A stretch of 63,150 nt of DNA from JABJAG01 sp038137215 (GTDB lineage: Bacteria; Pseudomonadota; Alphaproteobacteria; UBA6615): positions 1 through 63,150 of the forward strand of contig JAYQBG010000019.1 of the NCBI GenBank assembly GCA_038137215.1, written 5' to 3'. A program made the translations under genes and the position numbers. The notes beneath the pieces are model-generated. The model was given only the letters and a program-made list of their open reading frames with translations. It ran no database searches and was not told where the DNA came from. Each line of letters begins with the position of its first letter. Positions within the stretch are counted from its first letter, which is position 1. Shown here piece by piece: positions 44,335 to 52,878 of the stretch.

Positions 44335-45371
44335 GCGGCAGTCCGGCGCGCCAGCCGTTCGCGGCACAATCCCTCGATCAGCGGACCCAGCACCTGCTCG
44401 TGAAAGCGATCACAGCCGATACACAGGTTGCGGTACATCTCGCCCGAGGGTGTCCTGGTTTCGCTGTGCTGCAGGAAGGTTGCTTCGTCCCAGCCGAAGG
44501 CAGCCCCCATTTTTTCGGGCGCGCCGGCGTTCAGGGCCTCGAAGGCCGGATGGCCGCGCAGGCTGTCGAGGATATCGACCAGCTTCTCCTCGGTCAGATT
44601 GCCCAGCGGCGCCTTTGTCTTCAGGCAGCAGGGATAAACGTTCCCGTTCGGCTCGATTGAAACTTCCGAACCCTCGCGGCCGTGCTCCATGAAATTGAGC
44701 CCGCCCGACCAGCGGTTACAGAAATTGTCTTCGAGTGTGGCGCTGGAGAGCTCGTTGTCCCAGGCACGCCCACGGGGCCAGATGGGACCGATCCATTCTT
44801 CCGGGTTCGCCCCCATCATGGAATAGACCGGGGTCACTGTGCCGCGCCCGTCTGTGCCGTCATGACGGCGACCGGTGGGCTGCAGGCCGGCGGCTTCGAA
44901 CATGGCGGTCAGCCGTTCGATCAGCGGCAGGCGTTTCTCGCCCTCATGGCCGACATGAAAATCATCCATACCGGTGATCGAGATTTGCCAGACCCCGTGT
45001 TCGAGAAGTTCGTCGAGAATCTTTTCCGTCACCAGATCCCCGGTGGTCTGGACCACCACCCGCACGCCACCCTTGTCGGCATATTTGGTGCGCAGCATAT
45101 CCATCACCGGATAGAGCACCGGCTCGCGGATCGGATCGAGCAGCACCTCACCCCCCGACAGGATCACGCGGCCCGGCAGTTCCGGTCCGTCTTCGCTTGC
45201 GCGATAGGTCATGCGCTCGGGCAGGTTGGCGATGATCGCGGCATGACTGACCAGTGCCTCGTCCACCACCGCGTCGCGTTTTTCGCGCACATAGGGGCGG
45301 AACCGCGTGTCGTAGCAATGGTCGCAGCGCCTGTGGCAGAGCCAGGACAGCACGTAATAAATGGATTCCAT
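44331..45371 (-). CDS. Radical SAM/SPASM-type enzyme of unknown substrate
   Basis: The 346-residue protein has LCHRRCDHCYDTRF at residues ~10-23, giving the CxxxCxxC iron-sulphur motif, followed by a SAM-binding GGEVL-type LSGGEVLLDP. The C-terminal part has NVYPCCLKTKAPLGN and LCIGCDRF, Cys groups like a SPASM auxiliary cluster. SPASM enzymes often modify peptides or small molecules. The gene is coupled to the kinase by 4 bp and stands 116 bp after the DUF2064 glycosyltransferase. It is not ArsS by motif. Confidence 0.88.
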   Translation of the reverse strand: MESIYYVLSWLCHRRCDHCYDTRFRPYVREKRDAVVDEALVSHAAIIANLPERMTYRASEDGPELPGRVILSGGEVLLDPIREPVLYPVMDMLRTKYADKGGVRVVVQTTGDLVTEKILDELLEHGVWQISITGMDDFHVGHEGEKRLPLIERLTAMFEAAGLQPTGRRHDGTDGRGTVTPVYSMMGANPEEWIGPIWPRGRAWDNELSSATLEDNFCNRWSGGLNFMEHGREGSEVSIEPNGNVYPCCLKTKAPLGNLTEEKLVDILDSLRGHPAFEALNAGAPEKMGAAFGWDEATFLQHSETRTPSGEMYRNLCIGCDRFHEQVLGPLIEGLCRERLARRTAA

Positions 45372-45487
45372 ATAAATCCCGTTAGGTTCGCCGCGATTGT
45401 AGCGACGCTGAGGCAACAGGGAACAGCCCAGGACGGGCCGTAACGGCATTGTTATGGGTGATGTCGTAGATGATGTCGTGGGGGATA

Positions 45488-46126
45488 TCATGGGCGCCTG
45501 CCGGCGCGCCAGGCGTGATAGGCCGGGCCATCATCGATGTCATCGAGTTCGCCGAGCCGCGCAACCCGGGCATTTTTGGGCAGGCCCGCCACCGTATCGG
45601 ACAGGGCGTGTTCGGTGCTCCAGCGGACATTTTCGAACAGCCCCTGGGGCACGACACGCGACCGTTTCGCGCCCACCAACCAGTACCCGCCATCGGCCGC
45701 CGGCCCGAACACAAAGTCATGACGCCCCAGCGCGGCAAACGCATCCCGCACATGATCGGTCGCGATATCGGGAATATCGCTGCCGACGACCACCACCGGG
45801 CCCGGGGGCAAACGATAGAGCGGTCCCGCCATGCGGTCCCCCAGATCACCGTAACCCTGGGGTATGAGACGGACACCGGGCACCGGCGGCCAGAGCCCGA
45901 GTTGTCCGGCGGCGCTGTCCGGTGTCACGCACAACCATGTGGTCCAGCGCGGGTCACGCCCGAGCCGCCACAACACGTCATGGAGGGTCCTCCGGTAGAA
46001 GGCCAGCGCGGCATCCTTGCCGATATCGGCAGCCAGGCGCCGCTTCACCGCACCACACATGGGCGCACGGGCAAACAGAACCAGATGACGGGCCAGATAT
46101 ATCGGCAGATTCATCGGCGCGGTCAT
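45488..46126 (-). CDS. TIGR04282-type glycosyltransferase (DUF2064)
   Basis: The 212-residue GT-A-fold protein has the start LVLFARAPMCGAVKRRLAADIG, the VVVVGSDIPDIATDHV segment with the metal-binding Asp, and VFGPAADGGYWLVGA. These are the marks of the DUF2064/TIGR04282 family, which databases connect with arsenosugar biosynthesis because of its partner genes. Here the pairing with a TIGR04283-type enzyme is kept (4-bp overlap), but no arsM or arsS is visible. Confidence 0.92.
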   Translation of the reverse strand: MTAPMNLPIYLARHLVLFARAPMCGAVKRRLAADIGKDAALAFYRRTLHDVLWRLGRDPRWTTWLCVTPDSAAGQLGLWPPVPGVRLIPQGYGDLGDRMAGPLYRLPPGPVVVVGSDIPDIATDHVRDAFAALGRHDFVFGPAADGGYWLVGAKRSRVVPQGLFENVRWSTEHALSDTVAGLPKNARVARLGELDDIDDGPAYHAWRAGRRP

Positions 46127-46839
46127 CGGTACATCCGCGCAATCGTGTTTACCGGAACCCCCAAAAAATAGAGCATCAAGCAGAACAGGTTCCGTCTGGG
46201 CCGCCGCCAGTATCCACCTGTCCGGTACCGGACTGCCGAGGTGCGCGCCGCCACGTCCAGGCCAACCAGCGCATCGCGGCCCTGCTGGCGCTTGATCCGT
46301 CTGACAAAGTTCACATCCTCCATCAACGGCAGGGGCGAATAGCCGCCAAGCCGGTTGTAGAGATCGCTGGCCAGGGCCAGCCCCTGATCGCCATAAGGCA
46401 AGGCGAGTGTGCGGCAGCGCCAGGCGACCCCGCGTTCAATTCGCCGTGCGCCCGGGTGATCGTCATCCAGCGCGAACCGGAAATAGACCGCGCACCGGTC
46501 TGCCACCGCAGATGCCATGAACCCGGACAGCGCGGCCGCCCAGCCCGCTTCGAGCACCGTATCGGCGTGGAGAAACAACAACCAATCGCCTCTCACCGCT
46601 ACTGCGCCTGCTGCCATCTGAACACCGCGGCCCCGTGGGGACCCGATCACCCGCGCGCCCTGGGCTTGCGCCACCGCCTTCGTTTCATCGGTCGAGCCGC
46701 CATCGACCACAACCACATCCAGATCGAAGCACGCGCGCGCTTCCTGCAGCGCCTGCAGGGTGGCCAGAAGCCCCGCCGCCGCGTTGAGCGCGGGGATCAC
46801 AACGCCGAGGCGGGGTTTGTGTTCAGGTGAAGACATCAC
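46123..46839 (-). CDS. TIGR04283-type family 2 glycosyltransferase
   Basis: The 238-residue enzyme has the GT2 start LGVVIPALNAAAGLLATL, VVVVDGGSTDETKAVA and LLFLHADTVLEAGW (DxD-like HAD), then the family's LPYGDQGLAL and PLMEDVNFVRRIKR. This is the TIGR04283 family that pairs with TIGR04282. It starts 62 bp downstream of the MFS gene. Products of these pairs are not firmly known; a glycosylated arsenic compound or another small glycoside is the database view. Confidence 0.93.
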   Translation of the reverse strand: MMSSPEHKPRLGVVIPALNAAAGLLATLQALQEARACFDLDVVVVDGGSTDETKAVAQAQGARVIGSPRGRGVQMAAGAVAVRGDWLLFLHADTVLEAGWAAALSGFMASAVADRCAVYFRFALDDDHPGARRIERGVAWRCRTLALPYGDQGLALASDLYNRLGGYSPLPLMEDVNFVRRIKRQQGRDALVGLDVAARTSAVRYRTGGYWRRPRRNLFCLMLYFLGVPVNTIARMYR

Positions 46840-46901
46840 GCGTCATTCATAGCGATCTCGGCCATCCGGGATAACCCTATCCTCCCCGGAGGAGAGGGAG
46901 A

Positions 46902-48119
46902 TCAAACCGTGGCGGCCGCCCCAGACGGCCGCCTTTGCGCAAGCCGGAGCAGGGCCAGGAACACAATCGCCAGCGCGGAGGAAACCCCGCCGACAATCAT
47001 CGGCACGGCGGCATCGCCCGATACGTCCACCAGCCAACCCGCCAGAATCGGCATGGTGGTCAGGCCGATATGATGCACGCTGTAGTAAATCCCTGTGCCG
47101 GTGTTCCGGTTCTCCGGGCGCACAACCTCCACCGTCAGCGCCATCACATTGCCGGTCGGGATGCCGATGAAGATGCCGGCCATGATGAACAGAAACAGGG
47201 GATCGGTGACAAACGGAACCAGCGCCACGGCTATGGCCCCGATCACAAAACTGCCGGTCATCACCAGATTGGGCCGGTTCCATTTCTCCGACAGCCAGGC
47301 ACCCAGCGGGATTGAGATCATATAGGCGATGGTCCCGTTGCTGATCAGCAGGCCGGACACCGCGACATCGCTCCCGCGCGCCACCATCAGCGCCGGGCCG
47401 AAGGCCATCACCATCAGGAACCCCCCATTGAACAGCGTCCAGATCAGTCCGGAGAGCGTGATCAGCAGGACCTCGCGCCGTGAAATCCGGGATTTCGGCT
47501 TCGGCGTGCCGGGGTTCGACGCGGGTTCAGGCGCAGCTTCCGCTTCAGGGTGTGCGCTTCGTTTCGGCACCCGATAGACAAAGGCCACCAGCACGAAGCC
47601 CAGTACCGAGCCCAGTCCGGCGACCAGGAACACCGCGTTCCAGCCCCAGATCTCGGCAATGATTCCCTGGGTCCAAAGCCCCAGCGCAATGCCCACCGGC
47701 CAGCTGTTCATCAGGATCGCCATGGCCGTGACCACCTCGCGTCCCTCGAACAGGTCCCCGACCAGCTTGACCATGGTCACGGTGATCACCACCCCGCCGA
47801 CGCCGACCATCAGCCGCCCGACACCGGCCATCCAGAAACCGTCCGCCCCAGACATCACGAACCCACCGACGGCCATCATGCCGAGCCCGATCAAAACGAC
47901 GCGTTTCTCGCCGAAGCGCTTGCCCGCCAGACCTGCCGGCAGGGCCGTGGCGAAGCCCAGCGCGCTGAAGAAACCGATCAGGGTTCCGACTTCGGTGAAA
48001 TTGATTCCCAGATCGGTGACCAGCAATGGCGCAACCGACGCCACCGTCTGGAACTGAAAGCCCAGGGATGTACGCGCCAGAAACAGCGCACCCAGCATCA
48101 GCCAGCGGTTGGAAGTCAT
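46902..48119 (-). CDS. MFS transporter
   Basis: The 405-residue protein has twelve predicted helices in two six-helix halves, separated by an Ala/Pro/Lys-rich loop (about 195-225, HPEAEAAPEPASNPGTPKP). The loop between helices 2 and 3 has AGKRFGEKRVVL, a weak form of the MFS motif A. It resembles the cyanate/nitrate-like or general efflux branch; substrate unknown. As the first gene of the same-strand group it may export or import the group's product. Confidence 0.9.
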   Translation of the reverse strand: MTSNRWLMLGALFLARTSLGFQFQTVASVAPLLVTDLGINFTEVGTLIGFFSALGFATALPAGLAGKRFGEKRVVLIGLGMMAVGGFVMSGADGFWMAGVGRLMVGVGGVVITVTMVKLVGDLFEGREVVTAMAILMNSWPVGIALGLWTQGIIAEIWGWNAVFLVAGLGSVLGFVLVAFVYRVPKRSAHPEAEAAPEPASNPGTPKPKSRISRREVLLITLSGLIWTLFNGGFLMVMAFGPALMVARGSDVAVSGLLISNGTIAYMISIPLGAWLSEKWNRPNLVMTGSFVIGAIAVALVPFVTDPLFLFIMAGIFIGIPTGNVMALTVEVVRPENRNTGTGIYYSVHHIGLTTMPILAGWLVDVSGDAAVPMIVGGVSSALAIVFLALLRLAQRRPSGAAATV

Positions 48120-48186
48120 GGGTGAGAGCCCGCCAAAGATCTTTTCATACCAAACATATCGTCACGCCCGCGAAGGTTTGTGAAAA

Positions 48187-48277
48187 ACCTCATGCTGAGC
48201 CTGTCGAAGTATGAGGTTGCGCCCTCGCCCTTAGTCCCTCGACAAGCTCGGGATGAGGAGGCTCAGGGTGAGGACGA
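48187..48277. repeat. Class B repeat, near-identical copy of 41884-41974
   Basis: ACCTCATGCTGAGCCTGTCG ... GGCTCAGGGTGAGGACGA repeats the left copy in direct orientation with about two changes in 91 bases. The two copies flank genes from the ynjB-like gene to the MFS gene. The gap 48120-48305 has no gene. Confidence 0.88.
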
Positions 48278-48305
48278 CGGTAGATTCGACAAAATTATAC
48301 GGTTC

Positions 48306-49679
48306 CTACTCCGCCGCGTCGGCAAACGCGCCGGAGGCTTCAAGAATCCGCTGACCCGAGGTTGTCAGTTCCGACAGCTTCTCGCGCAGCAGCGCCTCGG
48401 GATAGACCAGCTTGCCGTCGCGCTTCTTCACTTCGCCGGCGATCAGCACGGTATCCACGTTGAAGGGAGTGGCCATGAATACCAGCGTCTGCACCGGATC
48501 GTGCACCGGGCAGGTGTTGATGTCGGTCCCGCGGGTCAGAATGATATCGGCCTGCTTGCCCGGGGTGAGCGAGCCGATACGGTCCTCCATTCCCAGCGCG
48601 CGGGCATTTCCGATGGTCGCCCATTCCAGCGCCACACGGGTTTTCAGGTGCTCAGGCATATTCTTGGTCGGGCGCGGACGGGCGTCAGTGTACATGCCGC
48701 GCTCGAGCTGCAAGCCGAAACGGACGACGGAGAACATGTCGCCGGAGATGTTCGATTCCAGATCGATCCCGAAGGACGGCGTACCGCCCAGTTCCAGAAC
48801 CCGGCCCGTCGCCGGATTGCCGTGCCCGAAATTGCACTCGCATTCCGGCGCGACCGTGATCGAGCCGCCGGTGTCGATAATCAGCTTCAGCTCATCATCG
48901 GTGAGGTTGGTAGCGTGCACGAAATCCGCTTCCGGGCCCAGCAGACCCAGATCGTGCAGCCGCTGCACGGCGTTCTCGGCGAACATGGGAATACCCTCGG
49001 CGCCGGTGTGGTTCGACCAGCGCAGACCCATATCCTTGGCGAGGCGCACATCGTGTTCGATGCACTCCCAGACCGAGAACCCCACACCCTGAATGCACAT
49101 GGCCATGGTGATCAGGCCCTCGTCTGAGGACAGCCGTCCCTTGCGCAGGCGTTCCACACGCTCGCGGGAATGGGGCCGCTCGTTGAAGGGCGCTTCGCCC
49201 GGCTTGGCCTCGGTCTTGGTCTGGCCGTGGCCATAGACCGCGCGGATACCGGCTTCCTCCAGGGAATCGATTGCCGCATCGGTGTGGTCGGTCGTGGCGT
49301 TGCAATGGTGCCAGTCGAACAGCGTCGTCGTGCCCGAATGGATCTGGTTCAGTGCGCCGCAGAGATTGGCGATCCGCACATCGTCCGGCGTGAAATGGGG
49401 CACCGCGGTTGCATGCATCAGCTGGGAGTATTCGAACATGGTCCAGTTCGACACGGTCCCGCGCACGCCGGTCTGCCAGGTATGCTCGTGCATGTTGATC
49501 ATGCCCGGGCTGACGATCATGTCCGTCGCGTCGATCACCGCGGCATCGCCGCCATCGATGCCGTGGCCGACCTCGACAATCTTGTCGTCTTCGATCAGGA
49601 CGTCGCCGCCCCGGATGTCGCCGATCGCATCGTCCATCGACACGACCCAGCCGCCCTTGATGAGTGTGCGCGCCATCAC
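48306..49679 (-). CDS. Amidohydrolase, cytosine deaminase/TrzA-like
   Basis: The 457-residue enzyme has the metal ligands INMHEHTWQTG (HxH), WSNHTGAEGI and VHATNLTDDE (His), and the C-terminal GKQADIIL typical of the ATZ/TRZ and cytosine deaminase group. The Asp ligand region FGIDLESN is in place. It probably deaminates or hydrolyses a cyclic nitrogen compound; substrate unknown. It is last in a same-strand group cupin-membrane-VOC-amidohydrolase. The start is one of two adjacent ATG codons (49679 or 49676). Confidence 0.92.
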   Translation of the reverse strand: MMARTLIKGGWVVSMDDAIGDIRGGDVLIEDDKIVEVGHGIDGGDAAVIDATDMIVSPGMINMHEHTWQTGVRGTVSNWTMFEYSQLMHATAVPHFTPDDVRIANLCGALNQIHSGTTTLFDWHHCNATTDHTDAAIDSLEEAGIRAVYGHGQTKTEAKPGEAPFNERPHSRERVERLRKGRLSSDEGLITMAMCIQGVGFSVWECIEHDVRLAKDMGLRWSNHTGAEGIPMFAENAVQRLHDLGLLGPEADFVHATNLTDDELKLIIDTGGSITVAPECECNFGHGNPATGRVLELGGTPSFGIDLESNISGDMFSVVRFGLQLERGMYTDARPRPTKNMPEHLKTRVALEWATIGNARALGMEDRIGSLTPGKQADIILTRGTDINTCPVHDPVQTLVFMATPFNVDTVLIAGEVKKRDGKLVYPEALLREKLSELTTSGQRILEASGAFADAAE

Positions 49680-49718
49680 GCCTCTCCCCGGTAAGTGTTG
49701 TGGTTGTTGGAGGTAAGA

Positions 49719-50135
49719 CTACGCCGCGCGCCGCCGGGCCTCAATCCTCACCCGTTCGCCAGCCCCCTCATTGATGTCGAAGATCTGGCCGTCCGGGTCG
49801 CGGTATTTGACCTCGTAGAACACGCCTGCGTCCTTGGCCTCGCCCTTCAGCCAGTTGCCGCCCGCGGCCTCGATCTCCGCGCCGGCCGTATCCGGGTCAT
49901 CGACCACGAAGCCGAAATGATGCACCCCGAAATCGTCCGGATCGCCGCCGGCCGCCTCCTCGGACTTGTAGCGAAGCAAAGCGCGGTTCATCAAGCCATC
50001 GGAGAGATAGACACCCGTGGCTCCGGCATGATCGTTCTCCCCGACCCGGGTCATGCCGAGCGCCTTCTCGTAGAAGGCCGCAGCTTTCTGCGGGTCGGGA
50101 ACGGACAGGGCGACGTGGCGAAGTTTGGCGGTCAT
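49719..50135 (-). CDS. VOC-family (glyoxalase-like) protein
   Basis: The 138-residue protein has one vicinal-oxygen-chelate module with RHVALSVPDPQKAAAFYEKALGM, the mid His in DFGVHHFGFVVDDPD, and EVKYRDPDGQIFDINE at the end. Metal ligands His and Glu are plausible. It may be a lyase, isomerase or dioxygenase. Its start overlaps the stop of the membrane-protein gene by 4 bp, which shows a coupled unit. Confidence 0.92.
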   Translation of the reverse strand: MTAKLRHVALSVPDPQKAAAFYEKALGMTRVGENDHAGATGVYLSDGLMNRALLRYKSEEAAGGDPDDFGVHHFGFVVDDPDTAGAEIEAAGGNWLKGEAKDAGVFYEVKYRDPDGQIFDINEGAGERVRIEARRRAA

Positions 50136-50647
50136 TTTCCGTCCTCAAACAGTTTGTTGTCGAGCCGAGCACGGCGGGTCACACCAACAAGATGTAATAG
50201 CCCGCGTGCTCCGAACAGGAGCCAAAGACCGATTACGAGTTTAATAACCGCCAAAATGAAAGAGGCCCCCGTAAAGTATAAGTCTCTCGAATCTCCGGTC
50301 ACCAAAAACAGTATCCCACCCGCAAACCCGTGGGAGGTGATGGTCGTCGCAAGAATCCAGACACCAGCGGCGGAAAATAGAACCGTTTGCAGGATATCCG
50401 GTGTCCACTCAGCCCAGGTCTCAACCTCATTGGGTTTTCGGGCTTCTTTCGGCACCAACCCTCTCAGAGCAGACAGGGGCCAGAAGAAAAACCACACCGC
50501 CAGTACAAATTTGAGGGCGGTCCAGACAGCCAAACTGGGTTGCTGAAAGATCTACGCATGAGGCCAAGCAATGACATCGAGCACAGAAACGAACAGCCAA
50601 AGCGCAACAAGTCGGAGAACCACCGAGAGCATTGCGACATTCGACAT
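50132..50647 (-). pseudogene. Four-helix membrane protein with an in-frame TAG
   Basis: A continuous frame runs from ATG 50645-50647 to 50132. Residues 1-31 hold a membrane helix (MLSVVLRLVALWLFVSVL), then TAG at 50552-50554 follows AWPHA, and the same frame goes on with IFQQPSLAVWTALKFVLAVWFF and two later helices. Both parts are hydrophobic and well spaced, so it looks like one protein of 171 residues that is split by a single stop. A TTG at 50533 could restart the second part. It starts 4 bp after the cupin stop. No family name is assigned. Confidence 0.7.
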
Positions 50648-50651
50648 GGCG

Positions 50652-51176
50652 CTACCCTCGCGGTTTCGCGCCGATCAGCACGAAGGCGACGGCGGCCGGT
50701 TTGTCCGAGCGGTTGGACCAGGCGTGGTTGGTGCCGCGCTGGACCAGCACGTCCCCGACGCTCATTTTGGTCTCGCCCTCATCCATCACCGCCCAGATTT
50801 CCCCCTCGATGACGATGGCGTAGTCGGTGGTCTGGGTTTCGTGCATGGCCGCCGTTTCGGCGTCGTTATCATGGGCATCTGCGCTGTGCATCTTTTCGAA
50901 CGCCTCCCCAACATCGGAATCCTTCCAGGCCTCGTCGGGCGGAAAATCGACGATCCGGAACACCGTCCCCGCCGGATCGCGCGGCTCCAGCTGGAGATCG
51001 CCCATCGCCGTATCTGTATCACCGGTGTTATCGGCCGGCGCCGTGGTCTGCCAGAGCTCGTGCAAATTCAGCTGCGGCAGCACCTCCACCACATTGGGCG
51101 AGGGCCCGTCCTGCCAGAGAATGGATTTCCCGGCCGCGTTGTGGCCGGTGACGATCCTGCGAAATATGCGTGCCAT
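50652..51176 (-). CDS. Cupin-domain protein
   Basis: The 174-residue protein is a C-terminal cupin barrel: TDYAIVIEGEIWAVMDEGE (first motif) and GDVLVQRGTNHAWSNRSDKPA (second motif with His). The first 90 residues are a helper region starting RIFRRIVTGHNAAGKS, usual in gentisate-like or ectoine-like uncharacterised cupins next to amidohydrolases. It is the first gene of the 51.2-48.3 kb group. Confidence 0.92.
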   Translation of the reverse strand: MARIFRRIVTGHNAAGKSILWQDGPSPNVVEVLPQLNLHELWQTTAPADNTGDTDTAMGDLQLEPRDPAGTVFRIVDFPPDEAWKDSDVGEAFEKMHSADAHDNDAETAAMHETQTTDYAIVIEGEIWAVMDEGETKMSVGDVLVQRGTNHAWSNRSDKPAAVAFVLIGAKPRG

Positions 51177-51256
51177 ACTGCGTTACCCTTTTGTGTTCGG
51201 TAACCAGCTTAACGGGAATCCGGTTGGCGTGAGAGTTCCATCGTTGACGACCGGAA

Positions 51257-51277
51257 GGGCGGGTTTGAAACCCGCCC
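51257..51277. repeat. Short perfect palindrome GGGCGGGTTT/AAACCCGCCC
   Basis: A nearly loop-free inverted repeat sits in the divergent gap between the cupin and the YCII-like gene. It has the form of a small dispersed repeat followed by CCTACG; only one copy is seen in this window. Confidence 0.7.
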
Positions 51278-51386
51278 CTACGAAAATTCGTGCAGTACTG
51301 TCGTTCCGTCCGGAGGGGTTGCGTCGGCGGCCCGGGGTGGTGACGATACCGGCAACAAGAACAGCACGACCTTCGAGGAGACGACC

Positions 51387-52085
51387 ATGGCCGATCCCAA
51401 CAACCCATCCGGTGCCCTGCCCGGTGACCCGCGCTACGGGCTCTCTGAAGAGGAGCTCAGGGAGTACTACCGCACCAAGAGCCCGAGCTGGGTCTGCAAG
51501 GGCTACTTCAAGAAGGAAGGCGGACTGGAACTGCGCGAAGCCGCGATGGAGGCGCACCAGGCCTATCTGCGCAAGCACCAGGATCAGATCCGGTTCACCG
51601 GGCCGCTGCTGCACGACGACGGCAAAACCCCCAGCGGGGCCATGGCCATGATCGATGCCCCGGACAAGGCCGCCGCCCAGGAATGGATAGACAACGAGGG
51701 CTATACCAAAGGCGGTGCCTTCGAGAAGATCACCATCACGCGCTGGTCGTCTTCCATGGAGCTGCGCTGGAACACCTATCCGCGCACCCCGGGCTGGGAG
51801 CAATTCGTGATCACCGCCATCGACGGCCCGGATGCCAAGGAACGCCGCGATGCGGTTGCCGATGCGCACCACAAATTCCAGGCCTCCGTGATGGACCGCT
51901 ATGTGGCACGCGGCCCGATGTTCGAGGATGACGGCGTCAAGATGATCGGCTCCATCATGATCATGGAATATCCCGACCTCGCCGCCTGTGAAGAATTCTG
52001 GGCGGGCGAGCCGCTGAACTATGGCGGCGTATTCTCCGATGTCACCATCGAACGCTGGCGCTATGGCAACACGCTGGTCCCCTAG
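51387..52085 (+). CDS. YCII-like protein with two ferredoxin-like domains
   Basis: The 232-residue protein has two repeats of a dimeric alpha-beta fold: residues ~60-125 (EAHQAYLRKHQDQIRFTGPLL ... GGAFEKITITRW) and ~140-232 (DAHHKFQASVMDRYVARGPMF ... YGGVFSDVTIERWRYG). Each has the conserved H-x-x-[FY]-x4 and GG-x-F pattern of YCII-related proteins. YCII proteins occur with diverse enzymes; function unknown. The N-terminal 50 residues are extra. Confidence 0.85.
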   Translation: MADPNNPSGALPGDPRYGLSEEELREYYRTKSPSWVCKGYFKKEGGLELREAAMEAHQAYLRKHQDQIRFTGPLLHDDGKTPSGAMAMIDAPDKAAAQEWIDNEGYTKGGAFEKITITRWSSSMELRWNTYPRTPGWEQFVITAIDGPDAKERRDAVADAHHKFQASVMDRYVARGPMFEDDGVKMIGSIMIMEYPDLAACEEFWAGEPLNYGGVFSDVTIERWRYGNTLVP

Positions 52086-52181
52086 GACCGAGATTCACAC
52101 CTCAATCCCCGTTGGACGCATTTCGGCTTCCGGGTCATAATAAAAAGAAAAGGCCTCAAACAAGGCAGGGAACGGGAGTAA

Positions 52182-52853
52182 GTGGACGTGTCCGACAACG
52201 CCATCATTGTGATTGCGGATGACCATCCGCTGGTGCGCGACGCGCTACGACAGACAATCGCGCAGGATATGGCGGGTGCGGTGTTCCATGAGGCCGCCAG
52301 TCTGGCCGAAGCCGAATCCTCGGTCCGCGAGATCGGCAATCCCGATCTGGTTCTGCTCGACCTGCACATGCCCGGGATGCGTGGCTTTACTGGCCTCGCC
52401 TATCTGCGTTCGCAGTTTCCCGAGACGCCCATTGCGATGATTTCGGCCAGCACCGATCCGAAAATCATGCGCCAGGCCATCGATTACAGCGCCTCCGGCT
52501 TCATCCCGAAATCCGCGCCGACCGACGATATCCGAACCGCCGTGCGCGACATCCTCGCGGGCAATTCATGGCTCCCGGACGGGACCGGCGACGTGCCGGA
52601 GACATCCGCCGAAGACGCTGAACTGGCTTCACGGCTGGCGACGCTGACGCCGCAGCAATTGCGGGTTTTGGGCATTCTTTCGGATGGCAAGCTGAACAAG
52701 CAGATCGCCTATGATCTGGATATTTCCGAAGCGACGGTAAAATCACACGTCTCGGCCATCCTGCAAAAACTCGACGTCAACAGCCGGACCCAGGCGGTGA
52801 TTCTCGCCGGACGGCTGAATGTCGAGGACCCGGCGCGCGCCGTCCCCGACTGA
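52182..52853 (+). CDS. crbR: LuxR-family response regulator, CrbR/ErdR-like
   Basis: The 223-residue protein starts GTG 52182 and has a receiver domain with the acidic pair IADDHP, phospho-acceptor Asp in LLDLHMPG (about residue 60) and Lys in IPKSA, then a C-terminal LuxR HTH with LTPQQLRVLGILSDGKLNKQIAYDL and SEATVKSHVSAIL. The neighbouring convergent sensor kinase with a sodium-solute-symporter domain is the known CrbS/MxtR partner. In Vibrio and Pseudomonas the pair turns on acetyl-CoA synthetase for acetate use. No acs is in the window. Confidence 0.88.
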   Translation: MDVSDNAIIVIADDHPLVRDALRQTIAQDMAGAVFHEAASLAEAESSVREIGNPDLVLLDLHMPGMRGFTGLAYLRSQFPETPIAMISASTDPKIMRQAIDYSASGFIPKSAPTDDIRTAVRDILAGNSWLPDGTGDVPETSAEDAELASRLATLTPQQLRVLGILSDGKLNKQIAYDLDISEATVKSHVSAILQKLDVNSRTQAVILAGRLNVEDPARAVPD

Positions 52854-52878
52854 CACGTTCCACGCGCGTCATCCGTTT

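Noticed and set aside
46123..46839. Certain arsenosugar pathway from the TIGR04282/TIGR04283 pair
   Set aside because: Neither ArsM nor ArsS is seen, and the radical SAM protein differs, so only the family link is stated.
51183..51872. Minus-strand frame opposite the YCII-like gene
   Set aside because: The plus-strand gene has two recognisable domains and a good start; the opposite frame is a shadow.
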